The notes: generated from the letters alone by a model not told the origin. Positions 35,418 to 47,695 are shown, numbered from the stretch's first letter. The stretch is 64,000 bases of DNA from Pseudomonas sp. 30_B (GCF_017491605.1 NZ_JAFGYY010000005.1:224310-288309); one strand, 5' to 3'. Made by a program: numbers and translations.

Positions 35418-36157
35418 TGACCGGCCGCCTTATCGGCCTGGGCGTCGGCCCGGGCGACCCGGAACTGCTGACCCTCAAGGCCCTGCGCCTGCTGCGCGCG
35501 TCCCCGGTGATCGGCTACTTCGTGGCCAAGGCCAAGCACCACGCCGGCCAGGGCGGCAACGCCTTCGCCATCATCGAGGAACATCTGCTGGAGTCGCAGC
35601 AGCGCCTGCCGCTGGTCTACCCGGTGACCACCGAGAAGCTGGAGCCGCCGCTGACCTACGAAGGCGTGATCAGCGACTTCTACGACACCGCCGCCGAGCA
35701 GGTGGCCGCGCACCTGGAGGCCGGCCGCGACGTGGCAGTGATCTGCGAGGGCGACCCGTTCTTCTACGGCTCCTACATGTACCTGCATGACCGTCTTTCG
35801 GAACGGTATGACACCGAAGTCGTACCCGGCGTCTGCTCCATGCTCGGCAGCGCGGCGGTGCTCGGCGTGCCGCTGGTGTACCGCAACCAGAGCCTGTCGG
35901 TGCTGTCCGGCGTGCTGCCGGAAGAGGAACTCAAGCGCCGCCTGGCCGACGCCGATGCGGCAGTGGTGATGAAGCTCGGCCGCAACTTCGACAAGGTCCG
36001 CCGCGTGCTGCGCGAGCTGGGCCGTGACGGCGGCGCCCACTACGTCGAGCGCGCGACCATGCGCGAGCAGCGCATCGTCGCGCTGGACGACGTCGACCCG
36101 ATGGCCTCGCCGTACTTCTCGATGATCGTCATCCCCGGCCAACGGTGGAACGGCTGA
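35417..36157 (+). CDS. cobI: Precorrin-2 C20-methyltransferase CobI
   Basis: A 246-aa SAM-dependent methylase making precorrin-3[21 protein letters not shown] is the SAM loop. [20 protein letters not shown] and [20 protein letters not shown] are the substrate segments. ATG at 35417 overlaps the cobH TGA (TGATG) and follows GGAGGTGGAG; a GTG one codon earlier is possible. It again ends in TGATG with cobJ. Confidence 0.96.
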   Translation: MTGRLIGLGVGPGDPELLTLKALRLLRASPVIGYFVAKAKHHAGQGGNAFAIIEEHLLESQQRLPLVYPVTTEKLEPPLTYEGVISDFYDTAAEQVAAHLEAGRDVAVICEGDPFFYGSYMYLHDRLSERYDTEVVPGVCSMLGSAAVLGVPLVYRNQSLSVLSGVLPEEELKRRLADADAAVVMKLGRNFDKVRRVLRELGRDGGAHYVERATMREQRIVALDDVDPMASPYFSMIVIPGQRWNG

Positions 36158-37818
36158 TGCGCGCTGCCATCGTCATTCTCGGCCAGGGCGCACTGGCCAC
36201 CGCACAACGCGTCCAGGGCGTTTATCCGCAGGCGCGTGTGCTGGGTCTGAAGGACCGCGTCGAAGGCGCCGATGAGTCCTACGCTAACTTCGGCGATACC
36301 CTGCGCCAGCTCTACCGCAACGACACCCCGATCATCGCCCTGTGCGCCGCCGGCATCGTCATTCGCACCCTCGCCCCGCTGCTCGCCCCCTCAATGGCAG
36401 ACAAAGGCGCGGAGCCACCGGTGCTGGCCGTCGCCGAGGACGGCAGCGCCGTGGTGCCGCTGCTCGGCGGGCTGGGCGGAGTGAACCGCATGGCCCGCGA
36501 GATCGCCGCCGCATTGGACGTTGCGCCAGCGATCACCACCAGCGGCGAACTGCGCTTCGGCGCCTGCCTGCTCGATCCACCGGAAGGCTACGCGCTGGCG
36601 GACATCGAACAGGGCAAGCGCTTCGTTTCCGACCTGCTGGGCGGCGACACCTTGCGCATCGAAGGCGACGCGCCCTGGCTGGACGAGCTGGACCTGCCGC
36701 TGGCCGACGCCGCCGCGCACACCCTGTGCATCGATGCCCGCGCCGGGGGCATCGCGCAGAACGAGCTGCGCATCCATCCGCGCATCGTCCTCGCCCACGT
36801 CACCCTGGTGGACGCGCAGCTTCCCGAACGCATCCGCCAGGGCCTGGCGCAGGCGGGCCTGGCCGAAGCATCGCTGGCGGCACTGCTGGCGCCGCGCTGC
36901 CGCATGGCCGATCCGGCGCTGGCCGAGGCCGCCCGCGCGCTGGGCGTGCCGCTGCGCTTTATCCACAGCGAAGACGAACTGCCGCCCGCCGTGTTGCACG
37001 GCGACTCCTTCCATCTGCATCGCAGCGCGACTCCTGGCGAAGCCGAGCGCATCGGCCAGCCACGCGGGCGACTCAGCGTGATCGGCCTCGGCCCCGGCGC
37101 CAGCGACTTCATGATCCCCGCCGTGCGCCGCGCGCTGGACGAAGCCCAGGACCTGCTCGGCTACGAGACCTACGTGAAGATGGCCGAGCCGCTGCGCGAC
37201 GACCAGGTGCGCCACTGCACCGACAATCGCGAGGAAATGCAGCGCGCCCGCCACGCCTTCGAACTGGCCGCCAGCGGCCGGCGCGTGGTGGTGATTTCCT
37301 CCGGCGACCCCGGCGTGTTCGCCATGGCCGCCGCAGTCATGGAAGCGTTGCACGAGAGCAGCAATCCCGATTGGCATGGGGTGGAGCTGGAGGTGCTGCC
37401 AGGCGTGTCCGCGGCGCTGGCCGCTGCCGCAAAAGCCGGTGCACCATTGGGGCATGATTTCTGTCTGATTTCCCTGTCGGACAACCTGAAACCCTGGGAG
37501 ACCATCGAGAAGCGCCTGGACCACGCCGGCGCCGCCGACCTGGCCATGGCCTTCTACAACCCCATCTCCAAGGCGCGTCCGTGGCAACTGGGCCGGGCGC
37601 TGGAGATCGTCCGCCGCCATCGCACACCGGAAACGCTGGTGGTGCTCGGCCGCGACATCGGCCGGCCGGCCGAGGCGCTGCGCGTCGTCACCCTTGGCGA
37701 GCTGGTGCCGGAAATGGTGGATATGCGCACCCTGGTGATCGTCGGCTCGTCGCTGACCCGACGCTTCCCTCGCGCCGGTGGTGGGGACTGGGTGTATACG
37801 CCGCGCTGGTATCGCTGA
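36157..37818 (+). CDS. cobJ: CbiG-CobJ fusion: precorrin-3B C17-methyltransferase
   Basis: A 553-aa protein. Residues 1 to about 300 are CbiG-like (IIALCAAGIVIRTLAPLLAP, VPLLGGLGGVNRMAREIAAA, and a C-part with GLAEASLAALLAPRCRMADP). Residues about 305-553 are CobJ (LSVIGLGPGASDFMIPAVRR, VVVISSGDPGVFAMAAAVME, VLPGVSAALAAAAKAGAP). CobJ contracts the ring by methylating C17. The fusion is roughly twice the length of a stand-alone CobJ. ATG at 36157 overlaps the cobI stop. CbiG opens the lactone in the anaerobic path; its use beside CobG is unclear. Confidence 0.94.
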   Translation: MRAAIVILGQGALATAQRVQGVYPQARVLGLKDRVEGADESYANFGDTLRQLYRNDTPIIALCAAGIVIRTLAPLLAPSMADKGAEPPVLAVAEDGSAVVPLLGGLGGVNRMAREIAAALDVAPAITTSGELRFGACLLDPPEGYALADIEQGKRFVSDLLGGDTLRIEGDAPWLDELDLPLADAAAHTLCIDARAGGIAQNELRIHPRIVLAHVTLVDAQLPERIRQGLAQAGLAEASLAALLAPRCRMADPALAEAARALGVPLRFIHSEDELPPAVLHGDSFHLHRSATPGEAERIGQPRGRLSVIGLGPGASDFMIPAVRRALDEAQDLLGYETYVKMAEPLRDDQVRHCTDNREEMQRARHAFELAASGRRVVVISSGDPGVFAMAAAVMEALHESSNPDWHGVELEVLPGVSAALAAAAKAGAPLGHDFCLISLSDNLKPWETIEKRLDHAGAADLAMAFYNPISKARPWQLGRALEIVRRHRTPETLVVLGRDIGRPAEALRVVTLGELVPEMVDMRTLVIVGSSLTRRFPRAGGGDWVYTPRWYR

Positions 37819-37847
37819 GCCCCACCATAATCGCTCAATGGCGCTCG

Positions 37848-37932
37848 CGTAGGATGGCGTGGAGCGAAGCGATACCCATCGATGGCCGACAAGTCACGTT
37901 GATGGGTATCGCAAGCTCCACCCATCCTACGA
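37848..37932. repeat. GTAGGATGG-type palindromic repeat
   Basis: CGTAGGATGGCGTGGAGCGA...GATACCCAT and ATGGGTATCGCAAGCTCCAC...CATCCTACG are inverted arms. It is the second member of the family at 21749. Confidence 0.85.
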
Positions 37933-37945
37933 GCTGAGACAAACC

Positions 37946-37994
37946 TGTAGGAACGCCCCATGGGCGCGATCGCGGGCATGGCCCGCTCCTACAG
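37946..37994. repeat. REP-type palindromic element
   Basis: TGTAGGAACGCCCCATGGGC and GGGCATGGCCCGCTCCTACA. It is nearly the same variant as at 39549-39597 and the inverse of 3688-3735. It directly follows the GTAGGATGG repeat. Confidence 0.88.
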
Positions 37995-38044
37995 GGAACA
38001 TCGACGCTTCAGACACATCTTGCAAATGACCAGCGCCTTGCTGA

Positions 38045-38065
38045 AAATGCGATGAATTATCATTT
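38045..38065. promoter_or_regulatory. Candidate Fur box
   Basis: AAATGCGATGAATTATCATTT is an inverted repeat with AAATG / CATTT ends and good likeness to the 19-bp Fur consensus (GATAATGATAATCATTATC). It lies 18 bases before the ECF sigma gene, as expected for iron-starvation sigma factors. Confidence 0.75.
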
Positions 38066-38083
38066 GCAGCAACCAGCGCATTC

Positions 38084-38581
38084 ATGCCCTCCACCTCCGA
38101 CGTCCAGTCGCTCTACAGTGACCATCATGGCTGGCTGCACCGCTGGCTTCGCGGCCGGCTGGGCAATGCCGCCGATGCCGCCGACCTGGCCCAGGACACC
38201 TTCGTGCGTGTGCTGCTCAAGCCCGAGCGCAGTGAACTGCGCACCCCGCGCGCCTTCCTGCGGACCATCGCCCGTGGCCTGGTGATCGACCACTGGCGCC
38301 GGGAAGAACTGGAACGCGCCTACCTCGATTCCATCGCCCATCTGCCGGAAGCGGAAGTACCATCGGCCGAGGCACGGCAAAGCATCCTGCAGTTGCTGGA
38401 AACCATCGCGCGCCTGCTCGACGGCCTCAAGCCCAAGGTGCGCCGCGCCTTCCTGCTGGCCCAGTGCGAGGGCGTGCCCCACGCACGGATCGCCGAGGAG
38501 CTGGGCGTCTCGGTGCGCTCGGTGGAGCGCTACGTCGCCGAGGCGCTGTTCCACTGCTACCAGCTGCGGTACGCCGAATGA
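38084..38581 (+). CDS. FecI-type ECF sigma factor (iron starvation)
   Basis: A 165-aa sigma factor: region 2 in AADLAQDTFVRVLLKPERSE and TPRAFLRTIARGLVIDHWRR, region 4 in LKPKVRRAFLLAQCEGVPHA and IAEELGVSVRSVERYVAEAL. It matches FecI/FiuI/FoxI-type factors, which bring RNA polymerase to a cognate siderophore receptor gene. Its stop overlaps the FecR start (ATGA). A Fur box precedes it. Confidence 0.93.
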   Translation: MPSTSDVQSLYSDHHGWLHRWLRGRLGNAADAADLAQDTFVRVLLKPERSELRTPRAFLRTIARGLVIDHWRREELERAYLDSIAHLPEAEVPSAEARQSILQLLETIARLLDGLKPKVRRAFLLAQCEGVPHARIAEELGVSVRSVERYVAEALFHCYQLRYAE

Positions 38582-39534
38582 GCGCTGCGCCCGACCCGAG
38601 GGTGGTGAAGCAGGCAATCCAGTGGACCCTGCGCCTGAACGGCAATGCCGATGCGGAATTGCATAGCGCCTGTCAGCACTGGCGCCAGGCCGATCCCGAG
38701 CACGAAGCCGCCTGGCGGCGGGTGCAGACGCTGAATAGCGAACTGGCTGCCAGTTACCAGGCCGTTCCGGGCGCCCACGCGGTGCTGGAAAACACCACCC
38801 AGCGTCTGCAGCGGCGCCAGGCGCTCAAGCTGCTGTCGACCTTTGCCCTCGGCGCCTCGGCGCTGTGGCTGGCCCGCGAGGTCGCGCCCTGGCAACGCTG
38901 GCTGGCCGACTACAGCACCGCCACCGGCGAGCGTCGGCGCTTCACCCTGGCCGACGGCAGCCTGCTGCAACTGAACACCGACAGCGCGGTGAACCTGCGC
39001 TTCGACGCGCGCCAACGTCTGCTGATACTGGAGCGCGGCGAGATGCTCGTCAGCGCCGCCCGGGACGTCGCGCGCCCGCTGCGGGTGCGCAACCGCGACG
39101 GCCTGTTCGAAGCCCTGGGCACCCGCTTCGTGCTGCGCCAGGACGAGCGCTCCACGCGCCTGAGCGTCGAGGACGGTTCGGTGGCCATCGCCCCGCGCGT
39201 GCGCGGCCAGACCACCGCCATCGCCGAAGCCGGGCAGACCTACGCCATCAACGGCGACAGCGCGCTGCTGGCTGAGCGCAGCAACATGGACAGCAGCGCC
39301 TGGGCCGACGGCCTGATCGTCACCCGCGACATGCGCCTGGCGGACTTCCTCGCCGAGATCGGCCGCTACCGTTACGGCCACCTGCATTGCGATGCCAGCG
39401 TGGCCGACCTGCGCCTCTCCGGCGTGTTTCGCCTGGACGACACCGACAAGCTGCTGGCCCTGCTGCCGCAGACGCTGCCGGTGCAGGTGGAAAAGCGCAC
39501 GGACTGGTGGGTGACGGTGAGCGCGCGCGGCTGA
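38578..39534 (+). CDS. FecR-type anti-sigma/sigma regulator
   Basis: A 318-aa one-span inner membrane regulator. The N-terminal cytoplasmic part has DPRVVKQAIQWTLRLN and WRQADPEHEAAWRRV (the sigma-binding DUF4880 part, about 8-50). The membrane segment is at about 82-98 (KLLSTFALGASALWLAREV), followed by the periplasmic FecR domain (about 115-210) with FTLADGSLLQLNTDSAVNLR. The C-terminal STN-like domain has MRLADFLAEIGRYRYG. It relays receptor signals to the ECF sigma factor. Confidence 0.93.
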   Translation: MSAAPDPRVVKQAIQWTLRLNGNADAELHSACQHWRQADPEHEAAWRRVQTLNSELAASYQAVPGAHAVLENTTQRLQRRQALKLLSTFALGASALWLAREVAPWQRWLADYSTATGERRRFTLADGSLLQLNTDSAVNLRFDARQRLLILERGEMLVSAARDVARPLRVRNRDGLFEALGTRFVLRQDERSTRLSVEDGSVAIAPRVRGQTTAIAEAGQTYAINGDSALLAERSNMDSSAWADGLIVTRDMRLADFLAEIGRYRYGHLHCDASVADLRLSGVFRLDDTDKLLALLPQTLPVQVEKRTDWWVTVSARG

Positions 39535-39548
39535 CGGCGAACTCCCCG

Positions 39549-39597
39549 TGTAGGAGCGCCCCATGGGCGCGATTCGCGGGCATGGCCCGCTCCTACA
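39549..39597. repeat. REP-type palindromic element
   Basis: TGTAGGAGCGCCCCATGGGC and GGGCATGGCCCGCTCCTACA, placed between fecR and the receptor gene. A hairpin here could uncouple their transcripts. Confidence 0.9.
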
Positions 39598-39712
39598 TTC
39601 AGATTTCAAACCATGCCTCCCTCAATCGAGATTTATTTTTGTCGGGTTTCGCCGCCTCGGCCGGCAAGGAGGAATAACCCGATCATTTCCCTTGTCCACG
39701 GAATATCCCGCC

Positions 39713-42157
39713 ATGCGAGCCGTCCACCTCCCGACCTCTTCCCCCGCCCAGCCCCGCGCCAGTCGGCTGGCCCATGCCGTGCGCGGTGCGCTGCTGTGCG
39801 CCAGCCTGGGGGCCAGCCTGCCGCTGAGCGCCCTGGCCGCCGACGCCGCCGCCATTACCAACAGCCGCGCCTACGCGATTCCAGCCGGTCCCTTGGGCGA
39901 GGTGCTGAACAGCTTCGCCCGCGAGGCGGGCATCACTCTGTCGGCCACTCCGGAGCAGACCCGTGGCCTGAACTCGGCCGGGTTGAACGGTACCTACTCG
40001 GTGGATCAGGGGCTCTCGCGCCTGCTGGTGGACACGCCGCTGGAAGCGCAGGACCAGGGCGACGGCAACTACGTGCTGCGCGCCGCCGCGCCGAGCGACG
40101 TGCTGGCGATGCCGTCCAGCGACGTGTTCGCCCTCGGCAACGCGCTGGGCGCGGAAGACGGCTACCTGGCGACCCACAGCCAGATCGCCACCAAGACCAG
40201 CAAGTCGCTGCTGGAAACCAGCCAGAGCGTCTCGGTGATCACCCGCGAACAGATCGACGACACCGCCTCCAAGACCGTGCAGCAGGCCATGCGCTACACC
40301 CCCGGCATCTTCACCGGTCAGGTCGGCGCCTCGAACCGCTACGACTATGTGGTGATGCGCGGCTTCGCCGACAACAGCGTGGACAACATCTACCTCGACG
40401 GCCTGAAGGCCATGGGCGACAGCGGCACCTTCAGCTCGATGCAGGCCGACCCGTACTTCCTCGAACGCATCGACGTGCTCAAGGGCCCGTCCTCGGTGCT
40501 CTACGGCCGCAGCCTGCCCGGTGGGCTGGTGGCGCTGACCAGCAAGAAGCCGCTGTACGAGGACTACCACCAGATCACCGGCACCGTCGGCAACATGGGC
40601 CAGAAGGAAATGGGCTTCGACTTCAGCGGCCCACTGGATGAGGAGAGGCGCATCGCCTACCGCCTGGTCGGCCTGGGCAAGGGTTCGGACACCCAGTTCG
40701 ACCACGTCAAGGAAGAGCGCTACGCCATCGCCCCGACCCTGGCCATCGACTTCACCGAGGACACCAGCCTGACGTTGCAGAGCTACCTGCAGCACGACCC
40801 GAACGGCGGCTACCACGGCGGCGTACCGGCGGACGGCACGCTGTTCCATCACAACGGCCGGAAGATCTCCCGCGAGTTCTTCGACGGCGAGCCAAGCAAG
40901 GACGACTTCGACCGCACCCAGCGCATGTTCGGCTACCAGCTGGAGCACCGTTTCGACGACGTCTGGACCGCGCGGCAGAACTTCCGCTACCTGGACTCCG
41001 ACGTCGATCTCTCGCAGGTCTATGCCTACGGCTGGACCGCGCCGGACGAGAACACCCTGAACCGCTACTTCTCCGGCGCTCGCGAGCACCTGCAGGCGTA
41101 CATCGTGGACAACATGGCGCAGGCCGAATTCGACACCGGCGCGGCCAGGCACACCCTGCTGATGGGCCTGGACTACCAGCGCCGCCGCACCGCCGTGGAC
41201 TGGCGCTCCGGCTCGGCCCAGCCGCTGGACGCGTTCGACCCGCACTACGGCAACGACGCCATCAGCTACTACCCGGACGACAACCACACCCGCCGCCTGG
41301 AGCAGACCGGTGTCTATCTGCAAGACCTGATCGACATCGATAACTGGCGCTTCTCCCTCGGCATGCGCGAGGACTGGGTAACGGTCGAGGACAAGAACCG
41401 CAGCACCGGCAGCAAGGCCGACGACGACTGGAAAAAATTCACCGGGCGCATCGGCGCGCTGTACCTGTTCGATAACGGCGTTGCGCCGTACATCAGCTAC
41501 TCCGAGTCGTTCAACCCCAACGCCTACTCCGACCAGTCCGGCACGCCGCTTGAGCCGACCGAGGGCAAGCAGTGGGAAGCCGGCCTGAAGTTCCAGCCCG
41601 AGGGCAGCCGCAGCCTGTACACCGCGTCGATCTTCCACATCACCCAGGAGAACGTCGCGTCGAAGGAGCCGCAGGACAACTTCTACACCTCCGTGGGCGA
41701 AGTGCGCTCCCAGGGCCTGGAGCTGGAAGCCCACACCCAGGTCAGCGACAACCTCAAGGTGCTCGGCAGCTACACCTACACCGACATCACCTACACAAAA
41801 TCGCTGGACGGCAACCAGGGCCACACCCCGAACCAGGCGCCCAAGCACATGGCTTCGCTGTGGGCCGACTATGGCTTCGACGCCGGCCCGCTGGACGGCC
41901 TCTCCATCGGCGGCGGCGCCCGCTACGTCGGCGAGACCTGGGCGGACAAGGAAAACACCCTGCGCGTACCGGACTACACCCTGGTGGATGCGCGCATCGG
42001 CTACGACCTGTCCCGCGTCGGCCTGAAAGGCCTGGACGTCAGCCTCAACGCCAACAACCTGCTGGACAAGGACTACGTGGCATCCTGCTACAGCCTGGAC
42101 TTCTGCTACTTCGGCGAGAAGCGCAACGTCACCGCGACGGTGAATTACCATTTCTAA
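39713..42157 (+). CDS. TonB-dependent siderophore receptor with STN signalling domain
   Basis: An 814-aa outer membrane transducer. The signal peptide is at about 1-42 (ending SALAA), the STN signalling domain at 53-126 (YAIPAGPLGEVLNSFAREAG), the plug at about 140-260 (SQSVSVITREQIDD, VLKGPSSVLYGRSLPGG), and the 22-strand barrel ends in YHF with CYSLDFCYFG near the C-terminus, as in FhuA/FiuA/FoxA-type hydroxamate receptors. It forms a cell-surface signalling unit with the sigma and FecR genes. The exact siderophore cannot be told. ATG at 39713 is the first start that gives a proper signal peptide; its ribosome site is weak. Confidence 0.93.
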   Translation: MRAVHLPTSSPAQPRASRLAHAVRGALLCASLGASLPLSALAADAAAITNSRAYAIPAGPLGEVLNSFAREAGITLSATPEQTRGLNSAGLNGTYSVDQGLSRLLVDTPLEAQDQGDGNYVLRAAAPSDVLAMPSSDVFALGNALGAEDGYLATHSQIATKTSKSLLETSQSVSVITREQIDDTASKTVQQAMRYTPGIFTGQVGASNRYDYVVMRGFADNSVDNIYLDGLKAMGDSGTFSSMQADPYFLERIDVLKGPSSVLYGRSLPGGLVALTSKKPLYEDYHQITGTVGNMGQKEMGFDFSGPLDEERRIAYRLVGLGKGSDTQFDHVKEERYAIAPTLAIDFTEDTSLTLQSYLQHDPNGGYHGGVPADGTLFHHNGRKISREFFDGEPSKDDFDRTQRMFGYQLEHRFDDVWTARQNFRYLDSDVDLSQVYAYGWTAPDENTLNRYFSGAREHLQAYIVDNMAQAEFDTGAARHTLLMGLDYQRRRTAVDWRSGSAQPLDAFDPHYGNDAISYYPDDNHTRRLEQTGVYLQDLIDIDNWRFSLGMREDWVTVEDKNRSTGSKADDDWKKFTGRIGALYLFDNGVAPYISYSESFNPNAYSDQSGTPLEPTEGKQWEAGLKFQPEGSRSLYTASIFHITQENVASKEPQDNFYTSVGEVRSQGLELEAHTQVSDNLKVLGSYTYTDITYTKSLDGNQGHTPNQAPKHMASLWADYGFDAGPLDGLSIGGGARYVGETWADKENTLRVPDYTLVDARIGYDLSRVGLKGLDVSLNANNLLDKDYVASCYSLDFCYFGEKRNVTATVNYHF

Positions 42158-42182
42158 TCGGTTCGCCGGGCGACACTTCTTT

Positions 42183-42262
42183 TGTAGGAGCGAGCTTGCT
42201 CGCGAACATCTCGGCACCGCGACCGCCGGGAAATCTGTTCGCGAGCAAGCTCGCTCCTACAG
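42183..42262. repeat. REP pair
   Basis: TGTAGGAGCGAGCTTGCTCG and inverted AGCAAGCTCGCTCCTACA flank about 30 bases downstream of the receptor. Confidence 0.92.
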
Positions 42263-42277
42263 TAATTTCAGCCCATG

Positions 42278-42310
42278 AGCCCCGTGGCGCGGCCGTCGCC
42301 ACGGGGCTTT
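42278..42310 (+). terminator. Intrinsic terminator after the receptor gene
   Basis: AGCCCCGTGGCG and CGCCACGGGGCT form a 12-bp stem with a TTT tail; it lies before the convergent 62-aa gene. Confidence 0.85.
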
Positions 42311-42316
42311 CCTGCT

Positions 42317-42505
42317 TCAGAACTCTGCGGCGTGGCGGTGACGCACCTCCAGTTCCAGGGAGGCGCGATAGGCGTGCGCCTCGCGCTCGGTGTGGAAGAT
42401 CCCGACCAACTGGCCTTCCTGATACACATCCCAGCAACGCCCGCCCAGGGCGCGGAACTCGCGGGATTTATGGTCGTCGTCACGCTCGGTCACTGTAATG
42501 CTCAT
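42317..42505 (-). CDS. Hypothetical protein, 62 aa
   Basis: A small soluble acidic/basic protein (MSITVTERDDDHKSREFRAL...WDVYQEGQLVGIFHTEREAH). No signal or membrane segment. GGAGAAG precedes the ATG at 42505. A perfect 24-bp palindrome lies 48 bases upstream and may control it. I do not recognise the family. Confidence 0.7.
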   Translation of the reverse strand: MSITVTERDDDHKSREFRALGGRCWDVYQEGQLVGIFHTEREAHAYRASLELEVRHRHAAEF

Positions 42506-42552
42506 GTCTTTTCTTCTCCGGTTTTGCCGTACATCAAGGCAATGCCAGGATC

Positions 42553-42576
42553 ATTTAATTAGCTAGCTAATTAAAT
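42553..42576. promoter_or_regulatory. Perfect 24-bp palindrome, probable operator
   Basis: The sequence reads ATTTAATTAGCT followed by its exact complement AGCTAATTAAAT. Its AT-richness stands out in this GC-rich region. It is too symmetrical for chance and lies in the promoter zone of the 62-aa gene; it is like operators of MarR/TetR dimers. No regulator gene is adjacent. Confidence 0.6.
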
Positions 42577-42633
42577 ACTCGCTTTCGAGAAAGACTGTTA
42601 CGAGCAATCGCCCAAACGGACGTCCCAGAAATG

Positions 42634-42662
42634 CAAAAGCGCAGCTCGAAGGCTGCGCTCTT
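42634..42662 (-). terminator. Intrinsic terminator after ssb
   Basis: On minus, AAGAGCGCAGCC...GCTGCGCTTTT forms a stem with a T tail, 20 bases past the ssb stop. Confidence 0.88.
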
Positions 42663-42681
42663 GGGAGACGAACCGTCCGGT

Positions 42682-43179
42682 TTAGAACGGAATGTCGTCG
42701 TCGAAGCTGTCGTAGTCCGGAGCCGGTTGCGGCGCGGGCTGGGACTGCTGCTGCGGGGCCGGACGCGGCGCCTGCTGCGGACGCTGCTGCGGCTCGCGGG
42801 GAGCGCGCGGAGCGTCGTCACCACCGGCGCCCGGACGGCCGCCGAGCAGCTGCATGTTGCCGTTGATGTCGACCACGATCTCGGTGGTGTAACGGTCCTG
42901 GCCGTCCTGACCCTGCCACTTGCGGGTACGCAGGCTGCCTTCGACGTAGATCTGCGAACCCTTGCGCACGTACTCGGCGACGATTTCCGCCAGGCGACCG
43001 AAGAACACCACGCGGTGCCACTCGGTACGCTCCTGCTGCTGGCCGGTCTGCTTGTCCTTCCAGCTCTCGCTGGTGGCCAGGGTGACGTTGGTCACCGCGT
43101 TGCCGTTGGGCATGTAACGGGTTTCCGGATCGCCACCGACGTTACCCACCAGAATGACTTTGTTAACCCCACGGGCCAT
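42682..43179 (-). CDS. ssb: Single-stranded DNA-binding protein
   Basis: A 165-aa protein with an N-terminal OB fold (about 1-110: [45 protein letters not shown]) and a Gln/Pro-rich disordered linker. The C-terminal tip is DDDIPF, which docks partner repair proteins. It is transcribed from the MFS side, with an 18-base gap. Confidence 0.97.
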   Translation of the reverse strand: MARGVNKVILVGNVGGDPETRYMPNGNAVTNVTLATSESWKDKQTGQQQERTEWHRVVFFGRLAEIVAEYVRKGSQIYVEGSLRTRKWQGQDGQDRYTTEIVVDINGNMQLLGGRPGAGGDDAPRAPREPQQRPQQAPRPAPQQQSQPAPQPAPDYDSFDDDIPF

Positions 43180-43197
43180 GACGCTCTCCTAAAGGCT

Positions 43198-44586
43198 TCA
43201 GCACGTCGCCTGCTCGGCGCCGGCCAGGCGCTCGAGGGACGTGCGATCAACTTGTTGGGAATCTACTTTGACATAAGCGGCGGCCTCTTCGATGACCACC
43301 ATCACATCGCTCACACCGGGCAATGCCTTGAAACGCTCGGCCAACGAGGCATCGCGCAGCGCCTCATCGGACAGAGGCAGGCGAATGCTCGTTACATACG
43401 GCGGTTCACGCATGGTAACAGCAATTGCCAGCCAGATGGCAGCAAGCACGGCGCAGCCGATGAATACCCCGTTCAAGCCGCCGTGCTGGAACATCCAGCC
43501 ACCCAGGATGCCGCCCACCGCGGCGCCGAGGAACTGGCTGGTGGAGTACACGCCCATCGCCGTGCCCTTGCCGCCAGCGGGCGACACCTTGCTCACCAGG
43601 GACGGCAGCGAGGCCTCCAGCAGGTTGAACGCGGTGAAATAGACGATGATGCCGAACACCAGTTCCTGCAGGCTGTCGCCGAAGGCCCAGAAGTACAGTT
43701 CGCAGAGCATCAGGGTCGCTACCGCGCCACTCAGGACGCGCTTCATCTGACGCTTCTTCTCGGCGTAGATGATGAACGGCACCATGCCGAAGAAGCCGAC
43801 CAGCAACGCGGTCAGGTACACCCACCAGTGCTGCTCCTTGGGCAGCCCGGCGCGCTCCACCAGCGCCAGCGGCAGCGCGACGAAGCTGGCCATGAGGATG
43901 GCGTGCAGCACGAGGATGCCGGCGTCCAGGCGCAACAGCTCGCCGTTCTTCAGGGTCGGGATGAGCGACTGCCTGGCCACGCTGGATTCGCGGTGCTGCA
44001 TGCGGTGATCCGGCGTCGGCACGACGAACAGGATGATCAGCATGCCCACCAGGGCCATGCCGGCGGTGAACCAGAACAGGCCGTGCAGGCCGAACCAGTG
44101 GGTCAGCACCGGGCCGGCAACCATCGCCACAGCGAAGGACACGCCGATGCTCATGCCGATCATGGCCATGGCCTTGGTGCGGTGCTGTTCGCGGGTCAGG
44201 TCGGAAAGCATCGCCATTACGGCGGCGGAGATCGCCCCGGCGCCCTGCAGCACGCGGCCGGCGATGATGCCCCAGATGGAGTCGGCATTGGCCGCCAGCG
44301 CGGCACCCGCGGCGAACACCAGCAGGCCGACGACGATGATCGGCCGGCGGCCGATACGGTCGGACAGGGTGCCCAGGGGAATCTGCAGGATGGCCTGGGT
44401 CAGGCCGTAGGCGCCGATGGCCAGGCCGATCAGAGCCGGCGTCGCGCCGGCGAGGTCCTGCCCGTAGGTCGCCAGGACCGGCAGGACCATGAACATGCCG
44501 AGCATGCGGAACGCGAAGACCAGGGACAGGCCGGCGGCCGCGCGGGTTTCGGTGCCACTCATGCGCTCAGTGTGGGAATCGTGCAT
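43198..44586 (-). CDS. MFS transporter, YajR-like, with C-terminal domain
   Basis: A 462-aa transporter with 12 membrane helices, starting [11 protein letters not shown] and with the motif A-like [16 protein letters not shown]. After the last helix (about residue 395) comes a soluble ferredoxin-like domain ([34 protein letters not shown]) as in E. coli YajR (YAM domain). The substrate is unknown. The start at 44586 follows GAGG; ATG at 44562 is an alternative. Gene order ssb-MFS-uvrA is conserved in pseudomonads. Confidence 0.9.
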   Translation of the reverse strand: MHDSHTERMSGTETRAAAGLSLVFAFRMLGMFMVLPVLATYGQDLAGATPALIGLAIGAYGLTQAILQIPLGTLSDRIGRRPIIVVGLLVFAAGAALAANADSIWGIIAGRVLQGAGAISAAVMAMLSDLTREQHRTKAMAMIGMSIGVSFAVAMVAGPVLTHWFGLHGLFWFTAGMALVGMLIILFVVPTPDHRMQHRESSVARQSLIPTLKNGELLRLDAGILVLHAILMASFVALPLALVERAGLPKEQHWWVYLTALLVGFFGMVPFIIYAEKKRQMKRVLSGAVATLMLCELYFWAFGDSLQELVFGIIVYFTAFNLLEASLPSLVSKVSPAGGKGTAMGVYSTSQFLGAAVGGILGGWMFQHGGLNGVFIGCAVLAAIWLAIAVTMREPPYVTSIRLPLSDEALRDASLAERFKALPGVSDVMVVIEEAAAYVKVDSQQVDRTSLERLAGAEQATC

Positions 44587-44800
44587 AAGCCCCTCATGGG
44601 AAGACGGATGTCGGGGATGCGCTTCAGTGCCCCCGTGACGGCGTGCCCCTCCACTCCGCGAAGGGCCGGCTGTCGCCAACGCCGAAAAATAGCCGCGCAT
44701 TCTACCAGTCCTGCTGCTTGCCAGCACACTCGCGCGACTTTGCCGCATACGGACGGCCAGCCGTATACTCAGCGGTTTTCGCCCGCCATGCGAGGCCGCT

Positions 44801-47635
<2,835 letters not shown>

Positions 47636-47649
47636 TCCGCACCGGCATG

Positions 47650-47686
47650 AAAAAGCCCCTGCTGCCCATCGGCGCAGGGGCTTTTC
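47650..47686 (+). terminator. Intrinsic terminator after uvrA
   Basis: AAAAAGCCCCTG...CAGGGGCTTTTC is a stem with A and T tails on either side. Confidence 0.9.
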
Positions 47687-47695
47687 TTTGAGCTC

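Noticed and set aside
39683..42217. 844-codon open frame antisense to the siderophore receptor
   Set aside because: Codon bias of a GC-rich gene leaves the opposite strand open; Val/Gly/Arg-rich composition and no domain.
44740..44800. Possible LexA box before uvrA (CCGTATACTCAG)
   Set aside because: The CTG and CAG half sites are not at the right spacing; too weak to claim.
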